A stretch of 64,000 nucleotides of DNA from Microbacterium sp. Root553. Lineage in GTDB: Bacteria > Actinomycetota > Actinomycetes > Actinomycetales > Microbacteriaceae. The stretch spans positions 1,078,713 through 1,142,712 of the forward strand of contig NZ_LMFY01000001.1 in NCBI RefSeq assembly GCF_001426995.1. Direction: 5' to 3'. Position 1 is the stretch's first letter; the number at the start of each line of letters is the position of its first letter. Position numbers and translations under genes: made by a program. Shown in pieces: positions 52,505 through 61,327 of this stretch. The notes beneath the pieces are model-generated. The model was not told the DNA's origin, did no database searches, and worked only from the letters and a program-made list of their open reading frames with translations.

Positions 52505-53466
52505 TGGCGAAGCGCACTGGACTGGGTCGGGGCATCGGTGCCCTCATTCCGACGGCGGATCAGTCGGAACGCCCCGTGGACGTCTTCTTCCCCGGAGCGA
52601 GTCTGCGGTCGAACCAGGCGACCGCGCCGGTCGAGCCTGCCGCGGACCTCGAGGCGGTGCCCGGCATCCATCTCATCCAGATCGACCCTCAGAAGATCGT
52701 GCCGAACCCGCGGCAGCCGCGTACGCACTTCGACCCGAGCGACCTCGCGGAGCTCGTGCACAGTGTGCGCGAATTCGGCGTCCTGCAGCCGGTCGTGGTT
52801 CGCAAGAACGTGGATGGCGAGTACGAGCTGATCATGGGGGAGAGGCGCACACGCGCCGCGCGCGAGGCCGGTCTGGACGCCATCCCCGCAGTGGTGCGCG
52901 AGACGGCGGACGAGGATCTGCTGCGTGACGCCCTTCTCGAGAACCTGCACAGGTCGGAGCTGAACCCTCTGGAAGAAGCCTCCGCCTACCAGCAGCTGCT
53001 GGAGGACTTCGGCATCACCCAGGAGGAGCTGGCGACGCGCATCGGTCGATCGCGCCCCCAGATCAGCAACACGATCCGCCTGCTCAAGCTGCCGGTTCCG
53101 GTGCAGCAGCGCGTGGCGGCCGGGGTGCTGACGGCTGGGCACGCACGCGCGATCCTCAGCCTCGACACCCCGGAGGCGATGCAACGCCTCGCCGACAAGG
53201 TCGTGAACGAGGACCTCTCGGTCCGTGCCACCGAGGTCGCCGCCAAGACGGAGCCGACCACAGCGACGCGCACCGCGAAGCCGACGCCCGGGGCCCGTCG
53301 TGCCTACCTCGACGAGGTCGCAGGCAACCTCGGAGATCGCCTCAACACCCGCGTCAAGGTCTCGTTGGGTGCGCGAAAGGGGCAGGTCATCATCGATTTC
53401 GCATCGATTCAGGACCTGAACCGCATTCTCACCGAGCTCGGCGAATCGGGCTACGGTTCGGCGTGA
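52501..53466 (+). CDS. parB: chromosome partitioning protein ParB (Spo0J)
   Basis: 321 aa. Its N-terminal start is KRTGLGRGIGALIP. The CTP-binding ParB/Srx region has IVPNPRQPRTHF and the GERRTRAAR box, followed by the central helix-turn-helix ITQEELATRIGRSRPQISN and a C-terminal dimerisation domain. It binds the parS sites upstream and loads condensin. The ATG overlaps the parA TGA. Confidence 0.97.
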   Translation: MMAKRTGLGRGIGALIPTADQSERPVDVFFPGASLRSNQATAPVEPAADLEAVPGIHLIQIDPQKIVPNPRQPRTHFDPSDLAELVHSVREFGVLQPVVVRKNVDGEYELIMGERRTRAAREAGLDAIPAVVRETADEDLLRDALLENLHRSELNPLEEASAYQQLLEDFGITQEELATRIGRSRPQISNTIRLLKLPVPVQQRVAAGVLTAGHARAILSLDTPEAMQRLADKVVNEDLSVRATEVAAKTEPTTATRTAKPTPGARRAYLDEVAGNLGDRLNTRVKVSLGARKGQVIIDFASIQDLNRILTELGESGYGSA

Positions 53467-53528
53467 CACGCCCCTGCAGGAGCTGACGGGACGTAGACTC
53501 CCGACATCGCGATGATGAGAGGGATGCC

Positions 53529-54977
53529 ATGGCCACTGCATTGAATCCGGAAGGCGTCCGGCGCCGCGTCATCGCGGTCAGCATCGCCGCCGCCCTCGGC
53601 GGTTTCCTGTTCGGTTTCGACACGGCCGTGATCAACGGTGCGGTCGACGCTCTTGCGGGCACGACGTCGGGCTTCGACCTCGGCGTCGGGCTCAAGGGCT
53701 TCGCCGTCTCGTCCGCGCTGATCGGCTGCGCGGTCGGGGCGTGGTTCGCGGGGCCGATCGCGAACAAACGCGGACGCATCCCCGTGATGGTGGTCGCGGC
53801 GGCGATGTTCTTCGTCTCCGCCATCGGCTCCGGTCTCGCCTTCAGCGTGGTCGACCTCATCATCTGGCGGGTGATCGGCGGACTCGGTGTCGGAGCGGCA
53901 TCCGTCATCGCGCCGGCCTACATCGCCGAGGTCTCTCCCGCGGCCATCCGTGGCCGGCTGGGATCACTCCAACAGCTCGCCATCGTCACGGGCATCTTCG
54001 CAGCCCTGCTGTCGGATGCCCTGCTCGCGAACCTCGCCGGCGCGGCGGACCAGCCGCTGTGGGGGCTCACCGCCTGGCGATGGATGTTCATGGTCGCGGC
54101 GATCCCCGCGCTCGTCTACGGGCTCATGTCCCTGAGGCTTCCCGAGTCGCCGAGGTACCTCGTGCGCAAGGGCGACCTGAAACGGGCGGGGGAGGTCCTG
54201 CATACGGTGACCGGCGCCGTCGACGTCGAGGCGAAGATCAAGGAGATCACCAGCACGATCGACACGGAGCGCAAGGAGTCCCTGCGCGATCTGCGCGGCA
54301 GCCGCCTGGGCCTGAAGCCGATCGTGTGGGTCGGCATCCTGCTCTCGGTCTTCCAGCAGTTCGTCGGCATCAACGTCATCTTCTACTACTCGACCACGCT
54401 GTGGCAGTCCGTCGGATTCGACGAGTCGAGCGCGCTGCTGACCTCCGTCATCACGTCGGTGACGAACATCGTGGTGACGATCGTGGCGATCCTGCTCGTC
54501 GACAAGGTGGGCCGCCGCATCATGCTGCTCGTCGGCTCCGTCGGAATGACCGTGACGCTGGGTCTGATGGCACTCGCGTTCTCGTTCGGCACGCTGGATG
54601 CCGAGGGCACGGCGACGCTGCCCGACCCCTGGGCCACGGTGGCCCTGATCTGCGCCAACGGGTTCGTGGTGTTCTTCGGAGCCACCTGGGGCCCGCTGGT
54701 CTGGGTGCTTCTGGGAGAGATCTTCCCGAACTCGATCCGCGCGGGGGCCCTCGCGGTCGCCGCGGCGGCGCAGTGGGCGGCGAACTTCTTCATCTCGACG
54801 ACGTTCCCGATCTTCGCCGACATCGGCCTCACGTTCGCCTACGGCTTCTACGCGTTCTTCGCTCTGCTGTCGTTCTTCTTCGTCTACTTCAAGGTTCCGG
54901 AGACCAAGGGCAAGGAGCTCGAGGAGATGACAGACGAGTTGAAGGTGGAGCGCCGGGGCACGCGAAAGGCCACGTAG
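53529..54977 (+). CDS. MFS sugar porter family transporter
   Basis: 482 aa with 12 membrane helices. Sugar-porter signatures are AALGGFLFGFDTAVINGAVD near the start, GRIPVMVVAAAMF, PAYIAEVSPAAIRGRLGSLQ after helix 4, RLPESPRYLVRKG in the central loop and QQFVGINVIFYYS in helix 7. It imports a monosaccharide or polyol by proton symport; the substrate is unknown. A TAGACT element lies about 36 nt upstream. Confidence 0.93.
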   Translation: MATALNPEGVRRRVIAVSIAAALGGFLFGFDTAVINGAVDALAGTTSGFDLGVGLKGFAVSSALIGCAVGAWFAGPIANKRGRIPVMVVAAAMFFVSAIGSGLAFSVVDLIIWRVIGGLGVGAASVIAPAYIAEVSPAAIRGRLGSLQQLAIVTGIFAALLSDALLANLAGAADQPLWGLTAWRWMFMVAAIPALVYGLMSLRLPESPRYLVRKGDLKRAGEVLHTVTGAVDVEAKIKEITSTIDTERKESLRDLRGSRLGLKPIVWVGILLSVFQQFVGINVIFYYSTTLWQSVGFDESSALLTSVITSVTNIVVTIVAILLVDKVGRRIMLLVGSVGMTVTLGLMALAFSFGTLDAEGTATLPDPWATVALICANGFVVFFGATWGPLVWVLLGEIFPNSIRAGALAVAAAAQWAANFFISTTFPIFADIGLTFAYGFYAFFALLSFFFVYFKVPETKGKELEEMTDELKVERRGTRKAT

Positions 54978-54980
54978 GCT
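54975..54980 (+). promoter_or_regulatory. -10 element of a leaderless transcript
   Basis: TAGGCT ends 6 nt before the ATG at 54987 and overlaps the end of the sugar-porter gene. It is a clear instance of the recurrent leaderless layout in this window. Confidence 0.55.
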
Positions 54981-54986
54981 GGAAGT

Positions 54987-55322
54987 ATGACCGAGTCCGT
55001 TCCCCGTCGCGCCAGCCTCGAGGTGCTGAGAGCCGAAGCCTCGGACGAGCTCGCCGTGTTGATCCAGGAGCGCCTTCTCGGGGGCGAGGATCCCTGGGAC
55101 TTCATGGAGGAGCTCCCCAGCGTCGATGAGCTCGTGGTCTTCCTCCTGCGGGCCGACAACATCACCGCGAACGACGGCGTGCGGCCCAACGCGGCTCGTC
55201 ACTATCGAGTGCTGCGACAGATCGCGTTGGAGTATCCGGAACTCACCCCGGCGGTCTGGCGCCTGCTCGACGAGACGCAGCGTCATCGCCGGTGGGATCC
55301 GACGGTCGCCGACGCGTCCTGA
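54987..55322 (+). CDS. hypothetical protein (111 aa)
   Basis: 111 aa, helical and acidic, with EVLRAEASDELAVLIQERLL and a conserved-looking tail ALEYPELTPAVWRLLDETQR. Homologues in Microbacteriaceae are sometimes labelled tryptophan synthase alpha without any sequence basis. No catalytic motif is seen. A leaderless start is likely. Confidence 0.7.
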   Translation: MTESVPRRASLEVLRAEASDELAVLIQERLLGGEDPWDFMEELPSVDELVVFLLRADNITANDGVRPNAARHYRVLRQIALEYPELTPAVWRLLDETQRHRRWDPTVADAS

Positions 55323-55330
55323 TCCGTCGG

Positions 55331-55858
55331 ATGCCGCGCATACTCGTCCCGTACGATCCGTCGTGGCCGGCGCGTTTCGCGTCGTTCGCCACGGAGCTGC
55401 GTGAACTCGCCCGTGCGGACTGGGCCATCGAGCACATCGGATCCACGGCGATCCCGGGCATGCGCGCGAAGCCGATCATCGACCTCGCCGTCAGGATCCG
55501 GGATCTCGAGGACTTCGGGGCTCACCTTTCCGCGCTCGAGAGCGGAGGGTGGCGGCGTGGCAGCGCGGTGCGCTCGCATCCGGTCATGATCCTCGAGCGT
55601 GAGGGCGCTCGTGTCGCGATCGCGCACTTCTTCACGGCCGGGGAGTGGGATGCCGTGCATCAGCGCATCCTGCGTGACTGGCTCCGGTCGCATCCGGACG
55701 ACGCCGACCTCTACGTGCACGCGAAGTGCGACGCCGTGGCCGCCGCCGCACGCGGGACATCGGCCTACAACGCCGCGAAGACGCCGGTCATCCAGGAGAT
55801 CGTCGATCGCGCGCGGGCGGCACGAGGAATGCCCTCCGTCCCGGTCTCCGACAAGTAG
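55331..55858 (+). CDS. GrpB family protein (UPF0157)
   Basis: 175 aa from the ATG at 55331; a longer start at 55292 would overlap the upstream gene. The GrpB nucleotidyltransferase-like pattern is complete: LVPYDPSWPARF, IEHIGSTAIPGMRAKPIIDL, FLRD-like ILRDWLRSHPDDADLY. The molecular role of GrpB proteins is poorly defined. Confidence 0.9.
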   Translation: MPRILVPYDPSWPARFASFATELRELARADWAIEHIGSTAIPGMRAKPIIDLAVRIRDLEDFGAHLSALESGGWRRGSAVRSHPVMILEREGARVAIAHFFTAGEWDAVHQRILRDWLRSHPDDADLYVHAKCDAVAAAARGTSAYNAAKTPVIQEIVDRARAARGMPSVPVSDK

Positions 55859-55930
55859 CCGCGGCGGCGCGTCCGGAGAATGCTCCGGACGGGCAGGAGC
55901 GCGGACGGATGCGGATCCGGACACGGAAAA

Positions 55931-55959
55931 GGCCGCCACCCCCGAAAGGGGTGACGGCC
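55931..55959. terminator. terminator shared by grpB-like gene and trxA
   Basis: A 12-13 bp stem (GGCCGCCACCCC with GGGGTGACGGCC, one mismatch) and a GAAA-type loop between the convergent GrpB gene and trxA. Confidence 0.8.
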
Positions 55960-55973
55960 ATGAAAGATCCTGA

Positions 55974-56297
55974 TCAGCCGATGAAGTCGGCGAGGTCCTT
56001 CTCGAGAGCGGGCTTCGGCTTGGCGCCGATGATGGTCGTCTTGACCTCACCGCCCTGGAACACCTTCATCGCGGGGATCGAGGTGATCTGGTACTTCATC
56101 GCCAGCTGCGGGTTCTCGTCCACGTTCAGCTTGAGGATGGTGATCTTGTCGGGGTTGTCCGCCTGGATCTGGTCCAGAACGGGGGCGACCATACGACACG
56201 GTCCGCACCACTCGGCCCAGAAGTCCACGAGGACGGGACCTTCGGCCTGCAGAACGTCCTGCTCCCAGGTCGCCTGGCTCGTAGCCTTTGCACTCAT
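55974..56297 (-). CDS. trxA: thioredoxin
   Basis: 107 aa, one thioredoxin domain with the redox-active WCGPC in VDFWAEWCGPCRMVA and the cis-Pro region TSIPAMKVF. It is a cytoplasmic disulfide reductant kept reduced by TrxB, encoded 66 nt upstream on the same strand. Confidence 0.97.
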   Translation of the reverse strand: MSAKATSQATWEQDVLQAEGPVLVDFWAEWCGPCRMVAPVLDQIQADNPDKITILKLNVDENPQLAMKYQITSIPAMKVFQGGEVKTTIIGAKPKPALEKDLADFIG

Positions 56298-56363
56298 CAG
56301 AGTTCTCCTTGTTCGAGGTTCGCCTACTACAACAGCAGGCGTCGTGAAACTGTTCCCGACCGC

Positions 56364-57338
56364 TCAGGCCGTGAGGATCTCGGCGGCTTCCGCGGCCGGG
56401 ACCTCCACGGAGGCGTCTTCGAGATCGGCGAGGAAGTGCTCGGCGTCGAGAGCGGCGACCGTGCCCGACCCGGCAGCGGTGATCGCCTGACGGTAGGTCG
56501 GGTCGATCACGTCGCCGGCGGCGAACACCCCGGGAACCGAGGTCTTCGACGAGCGGCCGTCGACCCAGATGGTCCCCTCGGCGGTCAGCTCGAGCTTGTC
56601 GTGCACGAGGTGGGTGCGCGGGTCGTTGCCGATCGCGATGAACAGACCGTCGAGGGCCAGATCGCTGAGTGTGCCGTCGACCGTGTTGCGCAGCTGCACT
56701 CCCGAGACGGAGTCACCGCCGAGGATCTCGGCGACCTCGCTGTTCCAGACGAACTCGATCTTCTCGTTCGCGAAGGCGCGCTCCTGCATGATCTTCGATG
56801 CCCGCAGCGTGTCCTTGCGGTGGATGACGTAGACCTTGTCGGCGAAGCGGGTGAGGAACGTCGCCTCCTCCATCGCCGAGTCTCCGCCGCCGACCACGGC
56901 GATCGTCTTCTCACGGAAGAAGAACCCGTCGCACGTGGCGCACCACGAGACGCCGTATCCGGACAGACGCTCTTCGCCCTCGATGCCGAGCTTGCGGTAC
57001 GCCGAGCCGGTCGCGTAGATGAGCGTCTGGGCCTCGTGCACCGTTCCGCTGCCGAGCGTGACCTTCTTGACGGTGCCGTCGAGGTCGAGTTCGGTGACGT
57101 CGTCGTAGACGACCTCGGTGCCGAACTTCTCGGCCTGCTCCTGGAACTTGGCCATGAGCTCGGGGCCCTGGATCCCCTCGGGGAAGCCCGGGTAGTTCTC
57201 GACCTCGGTGGTGTTCATCAGCTCTCCGCCGACCTCGACGGTGCTCGCGATGAGCAGCGGCTTGAGGTTCGCGCGCGCCGCGTAGATGGCGGCGGTGAAT
57301 CCGGCGGGACCGGAACCGATGATGATGACCTGACGCAT
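56364..57338 (-). CDS. trxB: thioredoxin-disulfide reductase
   Basis: 324 aa from the ATG at 57338. FAD motif VIIIGSGPAGFTAAIYAARA, redox pair in SWCATCDGFFF, NADPH motif VVGGGDSAMEEATFL and the C-terminal GVFAAGDVIDP. The longer frame upstream reads through the murJ region in another phase and is not needed. It reduces TrxA. Confidence 0.97.
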   Translation of the reverse strand: MRQVIIIGSGPAGFTAAIYAARANLKPLLIASTVEVGGELMNTTEVENYPGFPEGIQGPELMAKFQEQAEKFGTEVVYDDVTELDLDGTVKKVTLGSGTVHEAQTLIYATGSAYRKLGIEGEERLSGYGVSWCATCDGFFFREKTIAVVGGGDSAMEEATFLTRFADKVYVIHRKDTLRASKIMQERAFANEKIEFVWNSEVAEILGGDSVSGVQLRNTVDGTLSDLALDGLFIAIGNDPRTHLVHDKLELTAEGTIWVDGRSSKTSVPGVFAAGDVIDPTYRQAITAAGSGTVAALDAEHFLADLEDASVEVPAAEAAEILTA

Positions 57339-57426
57339 GTGCTCTCCGTCGTAGATGCTGAGACGCCGAAAGACGTTCGACTGCTTCAACCAATGGTAAC
57401 CGCGCGACATTCCCGCGCGTGGGCGG

Positions 57427-59040
57427 TCAGCGGCCGGGCAGGAAGCGGCGCAGCATCGAGCCCGCGACCGTGAGCTCCGGGGCGCGCATGAGCGCCAGGA
57501 TGCCGATGTAGACGACCACGACCACGGCACCGATGATGCAGGTGCCGATCGCGCCGAGGAGCTGGCCGCTCATGGTCCAGCCTTCGGTGCCGCCGAGCAG
57601 CAGGAAGACTCCCCATCCGGCCAGCCCTGCGGGCACGGCGGCGACCGCGAACCGGCCGATCGCGCTCATCCACGACCCGATCTGCAGACCGCCGATCTTG
57701 CGGTGCAGCAGCCAGATGGCGATCACCGTCTGCAGTGTGCTCGCGATCGACTGCCCGAGTGCGACCCCGGCGGCGAGCAGCGTCACGGGGATCACGTCAA
57801 GAGAGTAGAGCAGCGAGGCCAGCAGCGCGGTGCCGACGACGAGGGCGCACTGGAAGATCGTGAACCAGAACGGGGTACGCGTGTCGTCGTAGGCGTAGAA
57901 CGTCCTCTGGACGATGAAGAGCACCGTGAGCGGGAGCAGGCCGATGAGATAGGCGACGAGCACCGGTGCGGCGCCGAAGGCCTCGTTCAGATTGCTCGAG
58001 AAGACGCGAGACGCCGGGAAGGTGGCGGCGGCGACCGCGGCGATGGCCGCCATGATGAAGAACACCAGAGTGCGGATGCTGCGGGTGATGTCGGCGCGAA
58101 CCTCGTCGTGGCGGCCGGCCGCCGCATGCTCGCTGATCTGCGTGAAGTACGGGGTGCCGATGGACAGCACGATGACCGAGTACGGGAGCATGAAGACCAG
58201 CCAGGCGTTCGCCAGGACGGTGGAGGACGCCCCGGCACCGGAGGCGGTGGTGGCGACACTGCTCTGGAAGAAGCCGGCGGCGATCCCTGCGAGCGCCATC
58301 AGCATCGTCCACCCGGCGAGCCGACCCACCGTGCCGAGACCCGCGCCACGCCAGTGGAAGTCGGGACGGAGGGACAGTCCCGTACGTCGCCAGAACACCA
58401 GGAGCACGAGGGCCTGGAGAGCGATGCCGAGCGTCGCTGTGCCTCCGAGTATCGCGACCATCTGGGGGGTCCAGGACGCGGCGCTCCGGGGCACCTCGTG
58501 GAACACGGCGCCGAGGGCGAGGAAGCCGGCGATCGACACGATGTTGTTGATGACAGGTGCCCAGGTGAAGGGACCGAAGACGCGGCGGGCGTTCAGAGTC
58601 TCACCGAGGAGTGCGTAGACGCCGTAGAAGAGGATCTGCGGCAGACACCAGTAGGCGAAGGCGATGGCCAGCGCGCGCAGCTCCTGCTGCTTCTCGGATG
58701 TGGCGAGCCACACCAGGCCCGGGGCGGCGATCATGGCGATCGCGGTGCAGACGAGCAGCACCACGACGCCGAGGGTGAACATCTTGGAGATGAACGGCCC
58801 GCCGCCGTCGGGCTTCGCAGTGGCCTTGACGATCTGCGGGACGATGACTGCGGTCAGCACGCCGACCGAGATCAGCTGGAAGACGCTGTTGGGGAGCTGG
58901 TTGGCCACCGTGAACGCGTCGGCCGCCTGCGAGATCGAACCCAGCACCCCGACCAGGACGATGCTGCGCAGAAGACCGGTCACTCGCGACACCATCGTGC
59001 CGGCGGCGATCACGGCGCTGGCACGGCCGAGGCTACTCAT
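57427..59040 (-). CDS. murJ: murein biosynthesis lipid II flippase MurJ (MviN)
   Basis: 537 aa with about 14 membrane helices and the MviN pattern SRVTGLLRSIVLVGVLG, ADAFTVANQLPN. It lacks the pseudokinase and extracellular tail of mycobacterial MviN. It exports lipid II for RodA/PbpA. The ATG overlaps the stop of the DUF6049 gene by 8 nt. Confidence 0.95.
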   Translation of the reverse strand: MSSLGRASAVIAAGTMVSRVTGLLRSIVLVGVLGSISQAADAFTVANQLPNSVFQLISVGVLTAVIVPQIVKATAKPDGGGPFISKMFTLGVVVLLVCTAIAMIAAPGLVWLATSEKQQELRALAIAFAYWCLPQILFYGVYALLGETLNARRVFGPFTWAPVINNIVSIAGFLALGAVFHEVPRSAASWTPQMVAILGGTATLGIALQALVLLVFWRRTGLSLRPDFHWRGAGLGTVGRLAGWTMLMALAGIAAGFFQSSVATTASGAGASSTVLANAWLVFMLPYSVIVLSIGTPYFTQISEHAAAGRHDEVRADITRSIRTLVFFIMAAIAAVAAATFPASRVFSSNLNEAFGAAPVLVAYLIGLLPLTVLFIVQRTFYAYDDTRTPFWFTIFQCALVVGTALLASLLYSLDVIPVTLLAAGVALGQSIASTLQTVIAIWLLHRKIGGLQIGSWMSAIGRFAVAAVPAGLAGWGVFLLLGGTEGWTMSGQLLGAIGTCIIGAVVVVVYIGILALMRAPELTVAGSMLRRFLPGR

Positions 59041-61219
59041 CGCGCTCCTCGACGGTGTCGACGGTCTCGCTCGCGTCGACGGTCTCGTCGGTCCCGTGGG
59101 AACCGGCGGCGGCATCCGCCTCGACGCCCGCCTCTGCGTCGCTCTCGCGACGACGGCGGCGCACCGTGCGGATCACGCCGACGCTGAGCAGAAGCACGAT
59201 CAGCCCGCCGAACAGGGCGAGGCCGATGGTCTCCCATTCGGCCCGCACCGAGACGCGGACCCGCTCGGGCTGGCTGATCTGCACGCCCGTCGGGCTCGAC
59301 AGTTCAAGGGTCAGCGTGACCTCACCGCTGCCCACTCGCGCCGATACGGGCACCTTCACTCTGCCGTTCGAATTGGGCTGGATGGTCGCCGCCGTGACCT
59401 TCTGCACGTCGAGACGCGGATCGCTCGGACGCACCGAGAGCATCACGTTCACCGGCCACGGCAGATCGTTGCGCACCGAGAACGGCAGATCGGCGTTGGC
59501 CGTGAGCAGCTGGATGGTGCTGGACGGCGGGATGTCCACGGCGTCGAGCGTGGCGGTCGTCGCGATGTGCACCGCGGCGGTCGCTTCGTCGAACTTCTTC
59601 GCGGTCAGGCCCACGGCGGTCGCACGGAGGATCTGGATGCGCTTGGGGCTCAGCAGCAGCTGCCGATCGTCGAGGATCGAGGCGAAATCGTCGAGGACGA
59701 CCTCGTCGGCGAGCATCCGCTGCAGGGCGGCGCCACGCGAGGTGTCCGGTTCCGCCACGAGAGAGACGGGGACGCTGGGCGTCGCGAGGACCTCGGTGAG
59801 CCCGAAACCGGGGGAGTCGACGGCGGCGATCGCCTCGCGCAGGGCGTCGGCCGAGCGGGTGTCGTCGCGATCGAGCCCCACGAGGAGGGGCGTGGCGGGG
59901 TTGGGGAGCGCCGAGAGGTACACCTGCGCGGTGGCCTCGGAGAGCAGTCGCTGGCGGGACGCGGCATCGTTCTCGCTCGCGGCCTCGGAGAGGGCGTCAG
60001 ACGCGGCGGTGTCCGAGACGAGGATGTCGCTGGTGCCTGCGGTGGCTCGAGCTCCGGCAGCGCCGCCGAGACTGGCGGAGGAGAGGATCGTGACGCCACC
60101 GTCTCCGACGTAGCCGGCGAAGGCGTCGAGATCGGTCGCGGTGACGTCGCTGCGCGGCCACAGCACGCCCGCGGTCGCTCCGTCGACCGCACGCAGATCG
60201 GCATCGCTGGGGATGCTCGGGCTGCCGGGCGACGGGCTGGGCGTGCCCGACGACGAGGGCGAGGGCGTCGGGGCGTCGGAGGGCGTCGCGCCCGCAGGGG
60301 TGGCGAAGTCGCTCGGGGTCACGAACGGCAGGAGCGAGGTCGGCTGCAGCAGCGCGGTGAGCCCGGCCTGCGCCTGGGTCGTCGCATCCGCGTCGCCGAA
60401 CTGCAGGGCGAAGCGGTCATTGGGCAGTTCGTCGAGCTGGCGCAGCCAGTCCCGGGCGCTCTGCGGCGCCGACGAGCCGAGCACGTTGACGGCGGCGGTG
60501 ATCGCGGGGTCGATCGCGAGGATGGCGCCTGTGCCTCTGACCCCGTCGATCGCCGCGGTGAGCGCACCGTCGGGTGCGGTGAGCACCGTCAGCTCCTCCG
60601 ACGTCAGGAGGGCGCCGCGGGCGGGGGTGGCCGTGATCGGCACGATCACCGCGATCGGAGGATTCGGCGTCGCGGTGACCACCAGCACAGAGGTCGACGT
60701 CACGGCATCCGAGTCGTTCTGCCCCTGCGTCTGCGCGCCGCTGAGCGTGGCGCGCAGCGGGTAGACGCCCGGCGCGAGGTCGGCCAGCGCTTCGGGGGGA
60801 ACGGCGATGTTCGTGGTCGCTGCCGACTCGGCGTCCACTGTTCCCGTCGCGTCGGTGCCGAGCTCGTCGAAATCGCCCGTGACCTCGGCGTCGTCGAGCC
60901 AGGAGGTCACTGCGGTGGGGCTCGACAGAGCGGTGCGGTTGATCTCGACGGTGACGCGACCCGCGGAGAGCGATGACGACTCGTCGTTCTGCACGGTCAG
61001 CGAGGCGGTGGTGCCGCTGCCGGGGGCGATCGCGCCACGCACGCCCGCAGAGAGGATCAGCTCGATCGCGGGTGCGTCGTCCGCGTCGGAATCGGTCGCG
61101 GCGACCGCGCTCCCCGTTCCCGTCGCACACAGGCCGAGAGCGATCGCCGAGATGACGGATCCGCACGCGACGCGCTGCAGGCGCGTGCGGTGGCCGTTCT
61201 CGGGGGTGGTCGCGGTCAT
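59033..61219 (-). CDS. DUF6049 family secreted/membrane-anchored protein
   Basis: 728 aa. A signal peptide (ACGSVISAIALGLCATG region) precedes a large extracellular domain and a C-terminal membrane helix (IGLALFGGLIVLLLSVGVI) followed by an acidic cytoplasmic tail. A Ser/Pro-rich segment is near residue 310. The gene lies directly upstream of murJ, as in most Actinobacteria, which hints at a role in cell-wall assembly; the function is unproven. Confidence 0.9.
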   Translation of the reverse strand: MTATTPENGHRTRLQRVACGSVISAIALGLCATGTGSAVAATDSDADDAPAIELILSAGVRGAIAPGSGTTASLTVQNDESSSLSAGRVTVEINRTALSSPTAVTSWLDDAEVTGDFDELGTDATGTVDAESAATTNIAVPPEALADLAPGVYPLRATLSGAQTQGQNDSDAVTSTSVLVVTATPNPPIAVIVPITATPARGALLTSEELTVLTAPDGALTAAIDGVRGTGAILAIDPAITAAVNVLGSSAPQSARDWLRQLDELPNDRFALQFGDADATTQAQAGLTALLQPTSLLPFVTPSDFATPAGATPSDAPTPSPSSSGTPSPSPGSPSIPSDADLRAVDGATAGVLWPRSDVTATDLDAFAGYVGDGGVTILSSASLGGAAGARATAGTSDILVSDTAASDALSEAASENDAASRQRLLSEATAQVYLSALPNPATPLLVGLDRDDTRSADALREAIAAVDSPGFGLTEVLATPSVPVSLVAEPDTSRGAALQRMLADEVVLDDFASILDDRQLLLSPKRIQILRATAVGLTAKKFDEATAAVHIATTATLDAVDIPPSSTIQLLTANADLPFSVRNDLPWPVNVMLSVRPSDPRLDVQKVTAATIQPNSNGRVKVPVSARVGSGEVTLTLELSSPTGVQISQPERVRVSVRAEWETIGLALFGGLIVLLLSVGVIRTVRRRRRESDAEAGVEADAAAGSHGTDETVDASETVDTVEERDE

Positions 61220-61327
61220 GGAAGTCTTCCTCGAACGCCGGGGATCTCAGGCTGCTCGTGAGTGCTGACCTTGTGATTCTAGGTGGCACGCGCGAGGAGA
61301 ACCCTGAAGACGCGTAGAGTGACGGCC

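Noticed and set aside
58664..60976. 770-codon plus-strand frame opposite murJ/DUF6049
   Set aside because: Antisense shadow of two well-supported genes with low-complexity Arg/Gly composition.
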